A DNA stretch of 64,000 nucleotides from Mesorhizobium sp. LNHC252B00 (GTDB lineage: Bacteria; Pseudomonadota; Alphaproteobacteria; Rhizobiales; Rhizobiaceae). The stretch covers positions 1-64,000 of the forward strand of contig NZ_AYWO01000022.1 of assembly GCF_000502955.1 (NCBI RefSeq), read 5' to 3'. Numbering within the stretch: position 1 is the first letter of the stretch; every line of letters begins with the position of its first letter. This document shows, piece after piece, positions 1 through 8,751 of the stretch. The notes beneath the pieces are model-generated. The model was not told the origin of the DNA. It searched no databases and was given only the letters and a program-made list of their open reading frames with translations. Made by a program: the position numbers and the translations under genes.

Positions 1-21
1 CGTCAGGAGACGCTCAGATGA
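1..21 (+). CDS. C-terminal end of upstream gene, probably the partner sugar ABC permease (partial)
   Basis: Frame 1 from the window edge reads six codons (RQETLR) and stops at TGA 19-21, which overlaps the ATG of the next gene in an ATGA arrangement. Such coupling is usual between the MalF-type and MalG-type permease genes of a sugar importer, so I infer this is the tail of the MalF-type permease. Only position and reading frame support it; nothing about the protein itself can be seen. Confidence 0.35.
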   Translation, partial: RQETLR

Positions 22-857
22 GCACCGCCACTCGTTCCATGCCCCGCACCATCGGAGCCCACGCGATCCTGCTGACCTACACGGTGATCGCGCTGTTTCC
101 GGTGATCCTCGTCATCATGAATTCGTTTAAATCTCGCGCTGGCATCTTCGGCGCGCCGCTGACGCCGCCGACGCCCGGGACATTCGACCTGATCGGCTAC
201 ACGACCGTGATCGGCCAGGGCGACTTCATCCACTATTTCCAGAACAGCCTCGTCGTCACCGTCGCCTCGTTGTTTTTCGTGCTGCTGTTCGGCGCCATGG
301 CGGCGTTTGCGCTGTCGGAATACCGCTTTCGCGGCAATTCGCTGATGGGGCTCTATCTGGCTCTCGGCATCATGATCCCGATCCGCCTCGGCACCGTCGC
401 CATCCTGCAATTGATGGTGGCAAGCGGGCTGGTCAACACGCTGACGGCGCTGATCCTGGTCTACACCGCTCAAGGCCTGCCGCTCGCCATCTTCATCCTG
501 TCGGAATTTATGAAGCAGGTCTCCGACGATTTGAAGAATGCCGGCCGCATCGACGGACTGTCCGAATACACCATCTTCTTCCGGCTGGTGCTGCCGCTGG
601 TCAGGCCATCGATGGCAACCGTCGCCGTCTTCACCATGATCCCGATCTGGAACGATCTGTGGTTCCCGCTGATCCTGGCGCCGTCGGAAGAAACCAAGAC
701 GGTGACGCTCGGCGCTCAGCTGTTCCTCGGCCAGTTCGTCACCAACTGGAACGCCATCCTGGCCGCGCTGTCGCTGGCAATCATGCCGGTGCTGATCCTC
801 TACGTCATCTTCTCGCGGCAGCTGATCCGCGGCATCACGTCTGGAGCCGTCAAGTGA
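18..857 (+). CDS. Carbohydrate ABC transporter permease, MalG type
   Basis: Inner-membrane permease of a CUT1-family sugar importer. The 279-residue protein has about six hydrophobic segments and the cytoplasmic EAA-type loop (around 171-197, GRIDGLSEYTIFFRLVLP) that contacts the ATPase. The ATG at 18 follows an AGGAGA ribosome site and overlaps the previous stop. Its own stop overlaps the GTG of the Gfo/Idh gene, and a MalK-like ATPase follows, so the three form one operon. The binding protein and first permease would lie left of the window. The substrate is not shown by this sequence; facing catabolic genes suggest a deoxy or six-carbon sugar such as L-fucose (inference). Confidence 0.9.
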   Translation: MSTATRSMPRTIGAHAILLTYTVIALFPVILVIMNSFKSRAGIFGAPLTPPTPGTFDLIGYTTVIGQGDFIHYFQNSLVVTVASLFFVLLFGAMAAFALSEYRFRGNSLMGLYLALGIMIPIRLGTVAILQLMVASGLVNTLTALILVYTAQGLPLAIFILSEFMKQVSDDLKNAGRIDGLSEYTIFFRLVLPLVRPSMATVAVFTMIPIWNDLWFPLILAPSEETKTVTLGAQLFLGQFVTNWNAILAALSLAIMPVLILYVIFSRQLIRGITSGAVK

Positions 858-1933
858 GTTCGCAAACGCCTCTTCGCGTCCCAAATCCTCTACGGGTAAT
901 CGTCGCCGGCCTCGGCAATATGGGCCGCAGCCACGCGCTGGCCTATCACACCAATCCGGGCTTTCAGATCGCAGCACTCATCAACCGCTCCGATGTGCCG
1001 CTGCCGGACGGGCTGTCCGGCTACGGCATCAGGCGTTCCTTCGATGATGCCCTGCGTGACGAAAAGCCCGATGTCGCCTGCATCGCCACCTATTCCGACA
1101 GCCATGCCGACTATGCGGTGAGGGCGTTGGAGGCCGGCTGCCATGTCTTCGTCGAAAAGCCGCTGGCGACGACCGTGGCCGATGCCGAGCGCGTCGTCGC
1201 GGCGGCCAAGGCCAATGGCAAGAAATTGGTGATCGGCTATATCCTACGTCACCATCCCTCCTGGATCAGGCTAATCGCCGAGGCGCGGAAGCTCGGCGGC
1301 CCCTACGTCTTCCGCATGAACCTCAACCAGCAATCCTCGGGGTCCACCTGGGAGACGCACAAGCAGTTGATGCAGACGACCTCGCCGATCGTCGACTGCG
1401 GCGTCCACTATCTCGACGTCATGCTGCAGATCACCGACGCGAAGCCTGTCGAGGTGCGCGGCATGGGCGTGCGGCTGACCGAGGAGGTCGCGCCCTCCAT
1501 GTACAATTACGGCCATTTGCAGGTGCTGTTCGATGATGGCTCGGTCGGCTGGTACGAGGCCGGTTGGGGTCCGATGATTTCGGAAACGGCCTTCTTCGTA
1601 AAGGACGTCATCTCTCCTAATGGCTGCGTGTCGATCGTCATGAAGGAAGGTGTGAAGTCGGACGACATCGACACCCACACCAAGACATCGACCATCCGCC
1701 TGCACAGCGCCGCGACCGGACCGGACGGCAAATTCGCTAGGCCGGACGAAATGTTGTCGATGGCAGGCGAACCCGGCCATCAGGACCTCTGCGACCTTGA
1801 ACAGGCCTTCGTGCTCAAGGCGATCCGCGAGGACCTGGATCTGACCAAACATATGGACGACGCGGTCAAGTCGCTCGCCGTCTGCCTTGCCGCCGACGAG
1901 AGCGTGCGCAGCGGAAAGGCGGTGCGATTGTGA
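854..1933 (+). CDS. Gfo/Idh/MocA family NAD(P)-dependent oxidoreductase
   Basis: Predicted sugar or cyclitol dehydrogenase, 359 residues. The N-terminal Rossmann fold shows [15 protein letters not shown], followed by the family signature EKPLA (strand with the catalytic Lys) near residue 105. The C-terminal alpha/beta domain carries the usual HYLDVM stretch with the conserved His. I chose GTG 854 because it overlaps the permease stop (GTGA) and has GGAG seven bases upstream; a longer in-frame extension to 659 lies inside the permease. Being embedded in a sugar transporter operon, it probably performs the first oxidation of the imported sugar. The exact substrate is unknown. Confidence 0.85.
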   Translation: MSSQTPLRVPNPLRVIVAGLGNMGRSHALAYHTNPGFQIAALINRSDVPLPDGLSGYGIRRSFDDALRDEKPDVACIATYSDSHADYAVRALEAGCHVFVEKPLATTVADAERVVAAAKANGKKLVIGYILRHHPSWIRLIAEARKLGGPYVFRMNLNQQSSGSTWETHKQLMQTTSPIVDCGVHYLDVMLQITDAKPVEVRGMGVRLTEEVAPSMYNYGHLQVLFDDGSVGWYEAGWGPMISETAFFVKDVISPNGCVSIVMKEGVKSDDIDTHTKTSTIRLHSAATGPDGKFARPDEMLSMAGEPGHQDLCDLEQAFVLKAIREDLDLTKHMDDAVKSLAVCLAADESVRSGKAVRL

Positions 1934-1991
1934 CCGCAGAATTGCCGTCAGGGGTTGCATTCGCGCCCACATTCCAATCCGGAGGATCGCC

Positions 1992-2990
1992 GTGGGCTCG
2001 CTGAACATCGAGAACGTGAAGAAGGCCTTCGGGCCGGTCGAGGTGCTGAAGGGCATCAACCTCGAAGTGAACGATGGCGAGTTCGTCGTCTTCGTCGGTC
2101 CGTCCGGCTGCGGCAAGTCGACCTTGCTCAGGGTCATCGCCGGACTGGAGGATTCGACCTCCGGCCGCGTGGTCATCGACGGCGCGGATGTCTCCGTCAC
2201 GCCGCCGGCCAAGCGCGGCATTGCCATGGTGTTCCAGACCTATGCGCTCTACCCGCATCTGACGGTGAAGAACAATATGGGCCTCGGCCTCAAGCAGGCC
2301 GGGACGCCGGCGGCCGAGATCGATCGGCGTATCGGCATCGCCTCGTCGATGCTGTCGCTGGAGCCCTATCTCGAGAGGCGGCCGGCGGAACTCTCCGGTG
2401 GTCAGCGCCAGCGCGTCGCCATCGGTCGCGCCGTGGTGCGCGAGCCGAAGCTGTTCCTGTTCGACGAGCCTCTGTCTAACCTCGATGCCGCGCTGCGCGT
2501 CAACACGCGGCTGGAGATCGCGCAGCTGCACCGCCGGTTGAAGGCGACGATGATCTACGTCACCCACGATCAGGTCGAGGCGATGACGCTGGCCGACAAG
2601 ATCGTCGTGCTCAACGCGGGTCGCATCGAGCAGATCGGCGGCCCGATGGAGCTCTACAATTCGCCGGCGAATGAGTTCGTCGCGGGCTTCATAGGTTCGC
2701 CGAAGATGAACTTCGTCGACGGCGCGAGGCTCGGAGAAACCGCCAAGACCATTGGCGTGCGGCCGGAACACCTGACCGTCGATCCCAGTTCAGGCGCATG
2801 GAAGGGAACGGTCGTCCATGCCGAGCATCTCGGCGCCGACACCAATCTCTATCTCGACTGCGAGAAGGCCGGGCTGATCACGGTGCGCATTTTCGGCGTC
2901 TATGATGCAGAGCCAGGTGCGACGCTGTATGCGACGCCGGATCCTGCGAAGACCTATCGGTTTGGCGCGGATGGGAAGGTGCTGAAGTAG
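1992..2990 (+). CDS. Sugar ABC transporter ATP-binding protein (MalK/UgpC type)
   Basis: Cytoplasmic ATPase that powers the sugar importer encoded just upstream. It shows Walker [11 protein letters not shown]-loop [10 protein letters not shown], signature [14 protein letters not shown], Walker [12 protein letters not shown] and the H-loop [12 protein letters not shown]-terminal TOBE-like domain follows (about 235-332). At 332 residues it is slightly shorter than typical MalK (about 360). Start GTG 1992 is favoured by GGAGG at 1981-1985; the longer reading frame from 1887 overlaps the previous gene without homology. It closes the operon and is followed by a multi-hairpin repeat. Confidence 0.9.
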   Translation: MGSLNIENVKKAFGPVEVLKGINLEVNDGEFVVFVGPSGCGKSTLLRVIAGLEDSTSGRVVIDGADVSVTPPAKRGIAMVFQTYALYPHLTVKNNMGLGLKQAGTPAAEIDRRIGIASSMLSLEPYLERRPAELSGGQRQRVAIGRAVVREPKLFLFDEPLSNLDAALRVNTRLEIAQLHRRLKATMIYVTHDQVEAMTLADKIVVLNAGRIEQIGGPMELYNSPANEFVAGFIGSPKMNFVDGARLGETAKTIGVRPEHLTVDPSSGAWKGTVVHAEHLGADTNLYLDCEKAGLITVRIFGVYDAEPGATLYATPDPAKTYRFGADGKVLK

Positions 2991-2998
2991 GCGGGCGC

Positions 2999-3128
2999 AG
3001 CCCCCTCACCCAGCCTCCGCTTCGCTCGGCTGACCTCTCCCCGAGGGGAGAGGAGATTGTCAGCGCCGACGCTCACCTCTTCTCCCCAGCGGGGAGAAGG
3101 TGGCCGCGAAGCGGCCGGATGAGGGGGC
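2999..3128. repeat. Multi-hairpin palindromic intergenic repeat
   Basis: The gap between the convergent ATPase and FAH-hydrolase genes is a nested palindrome. The outer arms are CCCCCTCA near 3001 and TGAGGGGG near 3120. Inside are three perfect hairpins: CCTCTCCCC/GGGGAGAGG (3034-3053), CTTCTCCCC/GGGGAGAAG (3079-3099) and GGCCGC/GCGGCC (3102-3116). There is no T-tract, so it is not a simple terminator. From memory, similar blocks are dispersed in Mesorhizobium genomes; I could not verify this here. Confidence 0.6.
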
Positions 3129-3138
3129 AGCGCAACCT

Positions 3139-3984
3139 CTACACGTCCGCCTTGAACGTCTGCTTCTGCTGGCCGAGCCCTTCAATACCAAGCTCCACCA
3201 CATCACCAGCCTTCAAAAACACCGGCGGCTTCATGCCGAGGCCAACGCCGGGCGGCGTGCCGGTCGAGATGATGTCGCCGGGGTGCAGCGACATGAACTG
3301 GCTGAGATAGGACACCAGGTACTTGACGCCGTAGACCATGGTCCTGGTCGAGCCGTTCTGCATCGTCTTGCCGTTGACCGTCAGCCACATCTTCAGGTTC
3401 TGCGGGTCGGCGATCTCGTCCTTGGTCACCAGCCATGGGCCGGTGGGGCCGAAGGTGTCGCAGGACTTTCCCTTGGTCCACTGGCCCTGCCGCTCGGCCT
3501 GGAAGGCGCGTTCCGACACATCGTGAGCAACGCTATAGCCGGCAACGTAGTCAAGGGCGTCGGCTTCGCTGACATATTTGGCTTTTCTGCCGATGACCAC
3601 GGCCAGTTCGACTTCCCAATCGGTCTTGTCTGAGCCGCGCGGGATCAGCACGTCGTCATCCGGCCCGACAATGGCCGAGCTTGCCTTCATGAAGATGATC
3701 GGTTCCGGCGGCACGGTGGCGCCGGTTTCGGCGGCATGGTCGGAATAGTTGAGGCCGATGCAAATGAATTTGCCGGTGCCGGCGACGCAGGCGCCGAGGC
3801 GCGGGCTGCCGGAAACCGCCGGCAGCGATTTCGGATCGATCTTCGCCAGATCAGCCAGCAATGCCGGGTCCAGCGCCTTGCCACTGATGTCGGCGACATG
3901 AGCGGAGAGATCGCGGATGATGCCATCCGTATCGAGCAGACCTGGGCGCTCGCTTCCCACCTCGCCATAGCGCAGCAGTTTCAT
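3139..3984 (-). CDS. Fumarylacetoacetate hydrolase family protein, probable 2,4-diketo-3-deoxy-sugar-acid hydrolase
   Basis: Cytosolic metal-dependent C-C bond hydrolase, 281 residues, the usual length for short FAH-family enzymes. The catalytic region starts at GKFICIGLNYSDHAAE; the metal ligands are expected in the E-x-E motif of DWEVELAVVIG and the Asp of AHDVSER. The GTPPGVGLG loop near the C terminus is family-typical. ATG 3984 has AGGAGA upstream. Paired with the SDR upstream, it most resembles the enzyme that splits 2,4-diketo-3-deoxy-L-fuconate or -rhamnonate to pyruvate and L-lactate. The fold is clear; substrate is inferred from context. Annotations such as ureidoglycolate lyase are a possible alternative. 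Confidence 0.85.
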   Translation of the reverse strand: MKLLRYGEVGSERPGLLDTDGIIRDLSAHVADISGKALDPALLADLAKIDPKSLPAVSGSPRLGACVAGTGKFICIGLNYSDHAAETGATVPPEPIIFMKASSAIVGPDDDVLIPRGSDKTDWEVELAVVIGRKAKYVSEADALDYVAGYSVAHDVSERAFQAERQGQWTKGKSCDTFGPTGPWLVTKDEIADPQNLKMWLTVNGKTMQNGSTRTMVYGVKYLVSYLSQFMSLHPGDIISTGTPPGVGLGMKPPVFLKAGDVVELGIEGLGQQKQTFKADV

Positions 3985-4132
3985 CTAGATACTTCTCCTG
4001 ATTGCGGCCATCGGCCGATTACAATTCGCTCCGTCGCCGCGACGACGTGGTTCCAGGGCCGACGGAACCTAGCCAGTGGATGGTGGCCCGGCAAGCGCGG
4101 AAGCAACCTGCTTTTCCGCTAGGGAGAGCACC

Positions 4133-4864
4133 CTAGATCGACCAGCCGCCGTCGATATTGTAGGCCTGTCCGGACGTATAGGTGGCGCCCGCCAGATAGA
4201 CGGCGAGATCGGCGATTTCCTCCGGCGTGCCGAGCCGGCCCATCGGCTGGCGGGCGATAAAGGCGGCGCGGGCGGCATCGTAATCGCCTTGCGCGTGCAT
4301 GCGGTCCTGCAGCGAGGGGCTCTCGACCGTGCCGGGGCAAATGGCGTTGCAGCGTATGCCCTTGCCGACATAGTCAGCGGCGATCGCCTTGGTCAGGCCG
4401 ATGACGGCGGCCTTGGTGACACCATAGGCGAAGCGGTTGGGCACGCCTTTGCCGGCGCCGGCGACCGAGGACATGTTGATGATCGATCCGTCGCCGCGCT
4501 CCAGCATGCCGGGCAGCACGGCCCGCACGGTGCGGATCATGGCGCGGACATTGAGGTTGAAGGCGAAATCGAGATCGGTATCCTTCATCTCCAGGATCGA
4601 GCCGGAATGGACGAAGCCGGCGCAATTGAAGAGGACGTCGACGATGCCGATCTCGGCAAAGGCCGCGTTGACGGCCTCGTCATTGAGCACGTCCAGCTTG
4701 CGGGTCTTGATGCCGGTGGTCTTGGCGAGCTCAGCCAGCAGCGCTTCGTTGATGTCTGTGGCGTGGACCACGGCGCCTGCCTTGGCGAACGCCAGCGCGC
4801 TCGCCTTGCCGATGCCTTGCGCCGCTGCCGTGATGACAACGACCTTGCCTGCCAGATCCGCCAT
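4133..4864 (-). CDS. SDR family dehydrogenase, probable 2-keto-3-deoxy-L-fuconate dehydrogenase
   Basis: Short-chain dehydrogenase of 243 residues. The NAD-binding motif is TAAAQGIGKA (about 12-21), then the NCAG motif, the catalytic Ser in NMSSVAG and the Tyr-x-x-x-Lys in YGVTKA. The C-terminal YNIDGGWSI is typical of this subgroup. The sequence looks like the DHRS6/2-keto-3-deoxy-L-fuconate dehydrogenase branch, which oxidises the C4 hydroxyl before the FAH-type hydrolase acts. ATG 4864 has GAGGAG eight bases upstream. A 148-bp gap separates it from the hydrolase gene, so they may be co-transcribed. Confidence 0.85.
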   Translation of the reverse strand: MADLAGKVVVITAAAQGIGKASALAFAKAGAVVHATDINEALLAELAKTTGIKTRKLDVLNDEAVNAAFAEIGIVDVLFNCAGFVHSGSILEMKDTDLDFAFNLNVRAMIRTVRAVLPGMLERGDGSIINMSSVAGAGKGVPNRFAYGVTKAAVIGLTKAIAADYVGKGIRCNAICPGTVESPSLQDRMHAQGDYDAARAAFIARQPMGRLGTPEEIADLAVYLAGATYTSGQAYNIDGGWSI

Positions 4865-5053
4865 GCTGTTCTCCTCGTCCGCTTGGCATCGTTAGGGTCT
4901 ATCGGCAGCCGGCCGGGGCGTCATGTGCCAGTCAGCCATCATCATGCGGCCTGCGCGTCATCAACTCACAGATAAAGATGTTTTTTCTCGTTAAAGAACA
5001 TGCATCCGGGCGTCAAGTCCGAATACGATCACCATCGCGGACAGCCACATGGC

Positions 5054-7426
5054 TCAATCCCCGTAAGGCACCCAGACATTCTTGACCTCGACGGCGCGGC
5101 GCAGGAAAGCATCGCCGGCGGCCTCGTCGGACGCCCAGTCGAGGCCGCGGCCATTGCCGCTCCAGACCCGCTTGAGGTTGCCGATGGAGTCGGCCTCCGC
5201 CTTGGCGCAGGTCTCGGCATCGGCGAACACCCACAGCCCGTCGACGTCGTCGTGCTTGGCCAGCACGCCGGCAAGTTCCGCCGTGCGGCCGGTGACGATG
5301 TTGATGGCGCCGGCCGGAACGTCGGAATATTCGATGACCTGATAGAGGTCCGTGGCCAGCAGCGGGTATTTTTCCGAAGGCACCGCGACCACCGTGTTGC
5401 CCATGGCCAGCGCCGGTGCGACCAGCGAGATCAGGCCGAGCAGCGGCGAGGTGTCAGGCGCGACGATGCCGACGACGCCGACCGGCTCGTGCAGGGCCAA
5501 TGTCACGGCACGCGCCGGCGGCTGGTGCACGCGGCCCTCGAACTTGTCGGCAAGGCCGGCATAGAGGAACAGCCGCTCGATCGACTGGTCGACCTCCTCG
5601 CGCGCGGCCTTGGCGGTGACGCCCGTGAGCTGCACGAGGCGCGCCGAGAACTCGTCGGCACGGCCGGAAAGATTTTCAGCCAGATAATAAAGCACCTGGG
5701 ACCTGTTATAGGCGGTCGCATCCGGCCAGCCCTTGCAGGCGCGGGCCGCAGAGACGGCATCGCGGATATCCTTGCGGCTGCCTAGCCCGACCTCGCCTGC
5801 AAGCTTGCCCTTGGCGGTGGCGACCGCCAGCGAGTAATTGCCGTCCGGCCGAATTTGCTTGCCGCCGATGAACAGCTTTGCCGTGCGGTCGATGGCCGAA
5901 CCGTCCGCCTGCTCGACGGGCGGCGCCGAGATCGTCGCCGGCTTGATGACCGGGCCAAGCGGCAGTTTCGCCGTGAGATATTCGAACATGCCTTCCCGCC
6001 CACCCTCGCGGCCGAAACCGCTTTCGCGGTAGCCGCCAAAACCACAGGCGGCGTCGAACATGTTGGTGCCGTTGACCCAGACGACGCCGGCCTTCAGTTG
6101 CGGCGCGACATGCAAAGCGAGATTGACGTTCTCGCTCCATACCGAGGCGGCGAGCCCATAGCGCGTGTTGTTGGCGAGCTCGATTGCTTCCTCGGTGTTG
6201 CGGAAGGTCATGGTCGCCAGCACCGGGCCGAACACTTCCTCTTGAGCAAGAATATTAGCCGGCGAAACACCGGTGGCGAGTGTCGGCAGGTGATAATGGC
6301 CGGAGGACGGCAGCGCCGCATCCGGCTGCCAGCAGACCGCGCCTTGTCTGGCTCCTTCGGCGACCAGACCCTTGACCCGGTCGAGCTGGGTCAAATCGAC
6401 CAGCGGGCCGATATCGGTGTTCTTGTCCAGCGGGCTGCCCACACGCAGTCGGCTCATTCGCGTCTTGACCTTGGCGATCAGGGCGTCGGCGATGCCTTCC
6501 TGGACCAACAGGCGCGAGCCGGCGCAGCAGACCTGGCCCTGGTTGAACCAGATGCCGTCGACCAGGCCTTCGACGGCGCTGTCGAGATCGGCGTCCTCGA
6601 AGACGATGAAGGCCGACTTGCCGCCGAGTTCCAGCGACAGTTTCTTGCCCGAGCCGGCGGTTGCCTTGCGGATGATCTTGCCGACCTCGGATGAGCCGGT
6701 GAAGGCGATCTTCTGGACGCCGGGATGGTTGACGATGGCGGCGCCCGCTTCCGGGCCGCCCTGAACGATGTTGACGACGCCTTTCGGCACGCCGGCGCGC
6801 TCGCAGATCTCGGCGAACAGGATCGATGTCAGCGGCGTGAACTCGGCCGGCTTCAGTACCACCGTACAACCCGCGGCGAGCGCCGGCGCGATCTTCCAGG
6901 CCAGCATCAGCAGCGGAAAGTTCCACGGGATGATCTGGCCGACGACGCCGACACCCTTGTGACCGGGGAAATCCCTGTCCAGCGCCTGTGCCCAGCCGGC
7001 ATGGTGGATGAAATGACGGATCGCCAGCGGCACGTCGATATCGCGGCTTTCGCGGATCGGCTTGCCATTGTCGATTGTCTCAAGCACCGCGAACAGGCGC
7101 TGATGGCGCTGCATGGCACGGCCGATGGCATAAAGCACTTTCGCCCTGACATAGCCTGAACTGGCGCTCCACTTGGGCAGCGCCTTGGCGGCCGCCGCAA
7201 CCGCCGCGTCGATATCGGTGGCCCTGGCGTCGGAGACTTTGGCCAGCAGCTTGCCGGAGGATGGCTCGCTGGTCTCGAAGCTCTTGCCGCCGGATGCGGC
7301 CTTCCAGGTACCATCGATGAACAGCGCCTTGGAAAAGTCGCGGGCGGCAAGCCAGGCATCGGCCTCGTTGCGGGCTTCCGGCGCCGGGCCGTAATCCATG
7401 GCGTGATAGCGGTCGAGAATGTTCAT
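5054..7426 (-). CDS. Double-domain aldehyde dehydrogenase, ALDH16-like
   Basis: NAD(P)-dependent aldehyde dehydrogenase of 790 residues, against about 490 for normal ALDHs. Residues 1-480 form a complete ALDH domain with Asn169, Lys192, Glu266 (LELGGK) and catalytic Cys300 (GQVCCAGSR). Residues about 505-790 are a second ALDH-like domain with a coenzyme-fold part (VGIVAPDTSPLLGL) but no GQxC cysteine, so it should be inactive. This arrangement matches the ALDH16 family, whose bacterial members keep activity in the first domain. It lies 65 bp downstream of deoC, so acetaldehyde from DeoC is a likely substrate (inference). Confidence 0.88.
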   Translation of the reverse strand: MNILDRYHAMDYGPAPEARNEADAWLAARDFSKALFIDGTWKAASGGKSFETSEPSSGKLLAKVSDARATDIDAAVAAAAKALPKWSASSGYVRAKVLYAIGRAMQRHQRLFAVLETIDNGKPIRESRDIDVPLAIRHFIHHAGWAQALDRDFPGHKGVGVVGQIIPWNFPLLMLAWKIAPALAAGCTVVLKPAEFTPLTSILFAEICERAGVPKGVVNIVQGGPEAGAAIVNHPGVQKIAFTGSSEVGKIIRKATAGSGKKLSLELGGKSAFIVFEDADLDSAVEGLVDGIWFNQGQVCCAGSRLLVQEGIADALIAKVKTRMSRLRVGSPLDKNTDIGPLVDLTQLDRVKGLVAEGARQGAVCWQPDAALPSSGHYHLPTLATGVSPANILAQEEVFGPVLATMTFRNTEEAIELANNTRYGLAASVWSENVNLALHVAPQLKAGVVWVNGTNMFDAACGFGGYRESGFGREGGREGMFEYLTAKLPLGPVIKPATISAPPVEQADGSAIDRTAKLFIGGKQIRPDGNYSLAVATAKGKLAGEVGLGSRKDIRDAVSAARACKGWPDATAYNRSQVLYYLAENLSGRADEFSARLVQLTGVTAKAAREEVDQSIERLFLYAGLADKFEGRVHQPPARAVTLALHEPVGVVGIVAPDTSPLLGLISLVAPALAMGNTVVAVPSEKYPLLATDLYQVIEYSDVPAGAINIVTGRTAELAGVLAKHDDVDGLWVFADAETCAKAEADSIGNLKRVWSGNGRGLDWASDEAAGDAFLRRAVEVKNVWVPYGD

Positions 7427-7441
7427 CAGGTGCCTCCTTCA

Positions 7442-7480
7442 CCCTCCCTGCAGGGAGGGGTCGATCGGCAAGGCCGATCG
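7442..7480. repeat. Paired palindromes between deoC and the ALDH gene
   Basis: Two hairpins fill the 65-bp gap. CCCTCCCTG/CAGGGAGGG (7442-7459) is perfectly self-complementary, and CGATCGGC/GCCGATCG with a 3-base loop (7462-7480) is a perfect 8-bp stem. There is no T-tract on either strand. The element could stabilise or punctuate the deoC-ALDH transcript, or be a dispersed repeat. Confidence 0.5.
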
Positions 7481-7491
7481 GGGTGGGGTGC

Positions 7492-8538
7492 TCAAGCCAT
7501 TGCGTGGCGATGATTGGCCGAATAGTGACCGGTCAAGTGATGTTCGAGCTGACGCTCGATGTCGGTCAAGAGGCTGGACGCACCGAAGCGGAACAGGTCC
7601 GGTTCCAGCCACGGCCGGCCGAGTTCTTCCTTCATCAGCACCAGCCAGTCGAGCGAAGCCTTGGCGGTGGAAATGCCGCCAGCCGGCTTGAAGCCGATGA
7701 GATAGCCGGTTTCCTCGAAATAGGCCCTGATGGCGCGCACCATGGCGAGGCCGACGGGCAACGTCGCGTTGACGCTTTCCTTGCCGGTCGAGGTCTTGAT
7801 GAAATCGGCGCCCGCCATCATCGCCACCATCGAAGCCAGCATGACATTGCGCAGCGTGGCGAGGTCGCCGGTGCCGAGGATGACTTTTAGATGCGCGTCA
7901 CCGCAGGCGGCGCGCATCGAGACGATCTCATTGTAAAGCTCCCGCCACTTGGCACCGAACACCAGGCCGCGCGGAATGACGACATCGATCTCGTCGGCGC
8001 CGTCGCGGACCGAAGCCTCGATCTCCTGCAGGCGGGTGGTGAGCGGTGCAAGGCCATGCGGAAAGGCGGTTGAAACGGCGGCGACATGGATGCCGGTGCC
8101 GCGCACGGCCTCGACGGCGGTGGCGACGAAGGGATGGTAGACGCAGACGGCGGCCGGGTGGATCTTTTCATCGGCTATGCCGAGACCCTCGGCGATGTCG
8201 CGGCGGAACGGGTTGATCGCCTTGGCGCAGAGGCGGCGCACGCGCTCCTCGGTGTCGTTGGAGTTCAGCGTCGTCAGATCCATGCAGGCGACGGCGCGCA
8301 GCAGCCAGGCCGCCTGGTTGTCGGCCTTGATCGAGCGCCGCTTGGTCAGGCTGGCGACGCGCCGTTCCAGCGCCGAACGGTTGACGCTGCGCACCGATTC
8401 CATGAAGCCGAGGTCGAGCTTCATGCCGGGATTGCGCGCGATGCGATGGTCCGGCGGAACGGCTGTGTTGGCGGCGGCACGCGCGGGCAACGGTGTCACC
8501 TTGGTGCCGAGATCGGCTTCGCGGATTGTGCTGCTCAT
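7492..8538 (-). CDS. deoC: Deoxyribose-phosphate aldolase
   Basis: Class I aldolase splitting 2-deoxyribose-5-phosphate to glyceraldehyde-3-phosphate and acetaldehyde. About 348 residues, of the long DeoC type that carries an N-terminal extension over the 220-260-residue E. coli form. The Schiff-base Lys is expected in DFIKTSTGK, and the second conserved Lys in IGFKPAGGIST; the EIDVVIPRG strand is also typical. I prefer the ATG at 8538, because AGGGCAGGAG lies directly ahead of it. The ATG at 8553 gives five more residues but has no ribosome site. It is probably co-transcribed with the downstream ALDH gene. Confidence 0.88.
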   Translation of the reverse strand: MSSTIREADLGTKVTPLPARAAANTAVPPDHRIARNPGMKLDLGFMESVRSVNRSALERRVASLTKRRSIKADNQAAWLLRAVACMDLTTLNSNDTEERVRRLCAKAINPFRRDIAEGLGIADEKIHPAAVCVYHPFVATAVEAVRGTGIHVAAVSTAFPHGLAPLTTRLQEIEASVRDGADEIDVVIPRGLVFGAKWRELYNEIVSMRAACGDAHLKVILGTGDLATLRNVMLASMVAMMAGADFIKTSTGKESVNATLPVGLAMVRAIRAYFEETGYLIGFKPAGGISTAKASLDWLVLMKEELGRPWLEPDLFRFGASSLLTDIERQLEHHLTGHYSANHRHAMA

Positions 8539-8634
8539 CTCCTGCCCTTTCATTCAGCGGCGTGCGCTTATGCCTTGGCGCGTATCGCTTTCCCAAGACC
8601 GCTCGACCCTTTTGGACGATACGCACGAAGATAG

Positions 8635-8657
8635 CTCGCGAAGTTATACTTCACGAG
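8635..8657. promoter_or_regulatory. Imperfect palindrome upstream of deoC, candidate operator
   Basis: Arms CTCGCGAAG (8635-8643) and CTTCACGAG (8649-8657) are inverted repeats with one mismatch and a 5-base centre. They lie about 100 bp upstream of the deoC start and overlap a minus-strand TATAAC that could be a -10 element. Size and position fit a LacI/DeoR-type operator. No regulator gene is adjacent. Confidence 0.4.
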
Positions 8658-8702
8658 TCCTGTGGGCCGTCATAGCTGAAAAAGGCTACCGGAGCAGCTG
8701 AT

Positions 8703-8722
8703 TTTTGACCGCATGGTCAAAA
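8703..8722. promoter_or_regulatory. Perfect 8-4-8 palindrome between fpr and deoC
   Basis: TTTTGACC, then GCAT, then GGTCAAAA is a perfect inverted repeat 30 bp past the fpr stop and 165 bp before deoC. On the fpr-sense strand the stem ends in A residues, not T, so it is a poor intrinsic terminator. A protein-binding site acting on deoC is the better guess. Confidence 0.4.
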
Positions 8723-8751
8723 TGTAAAATTAAGATGTCGCCGGCCCAGGC

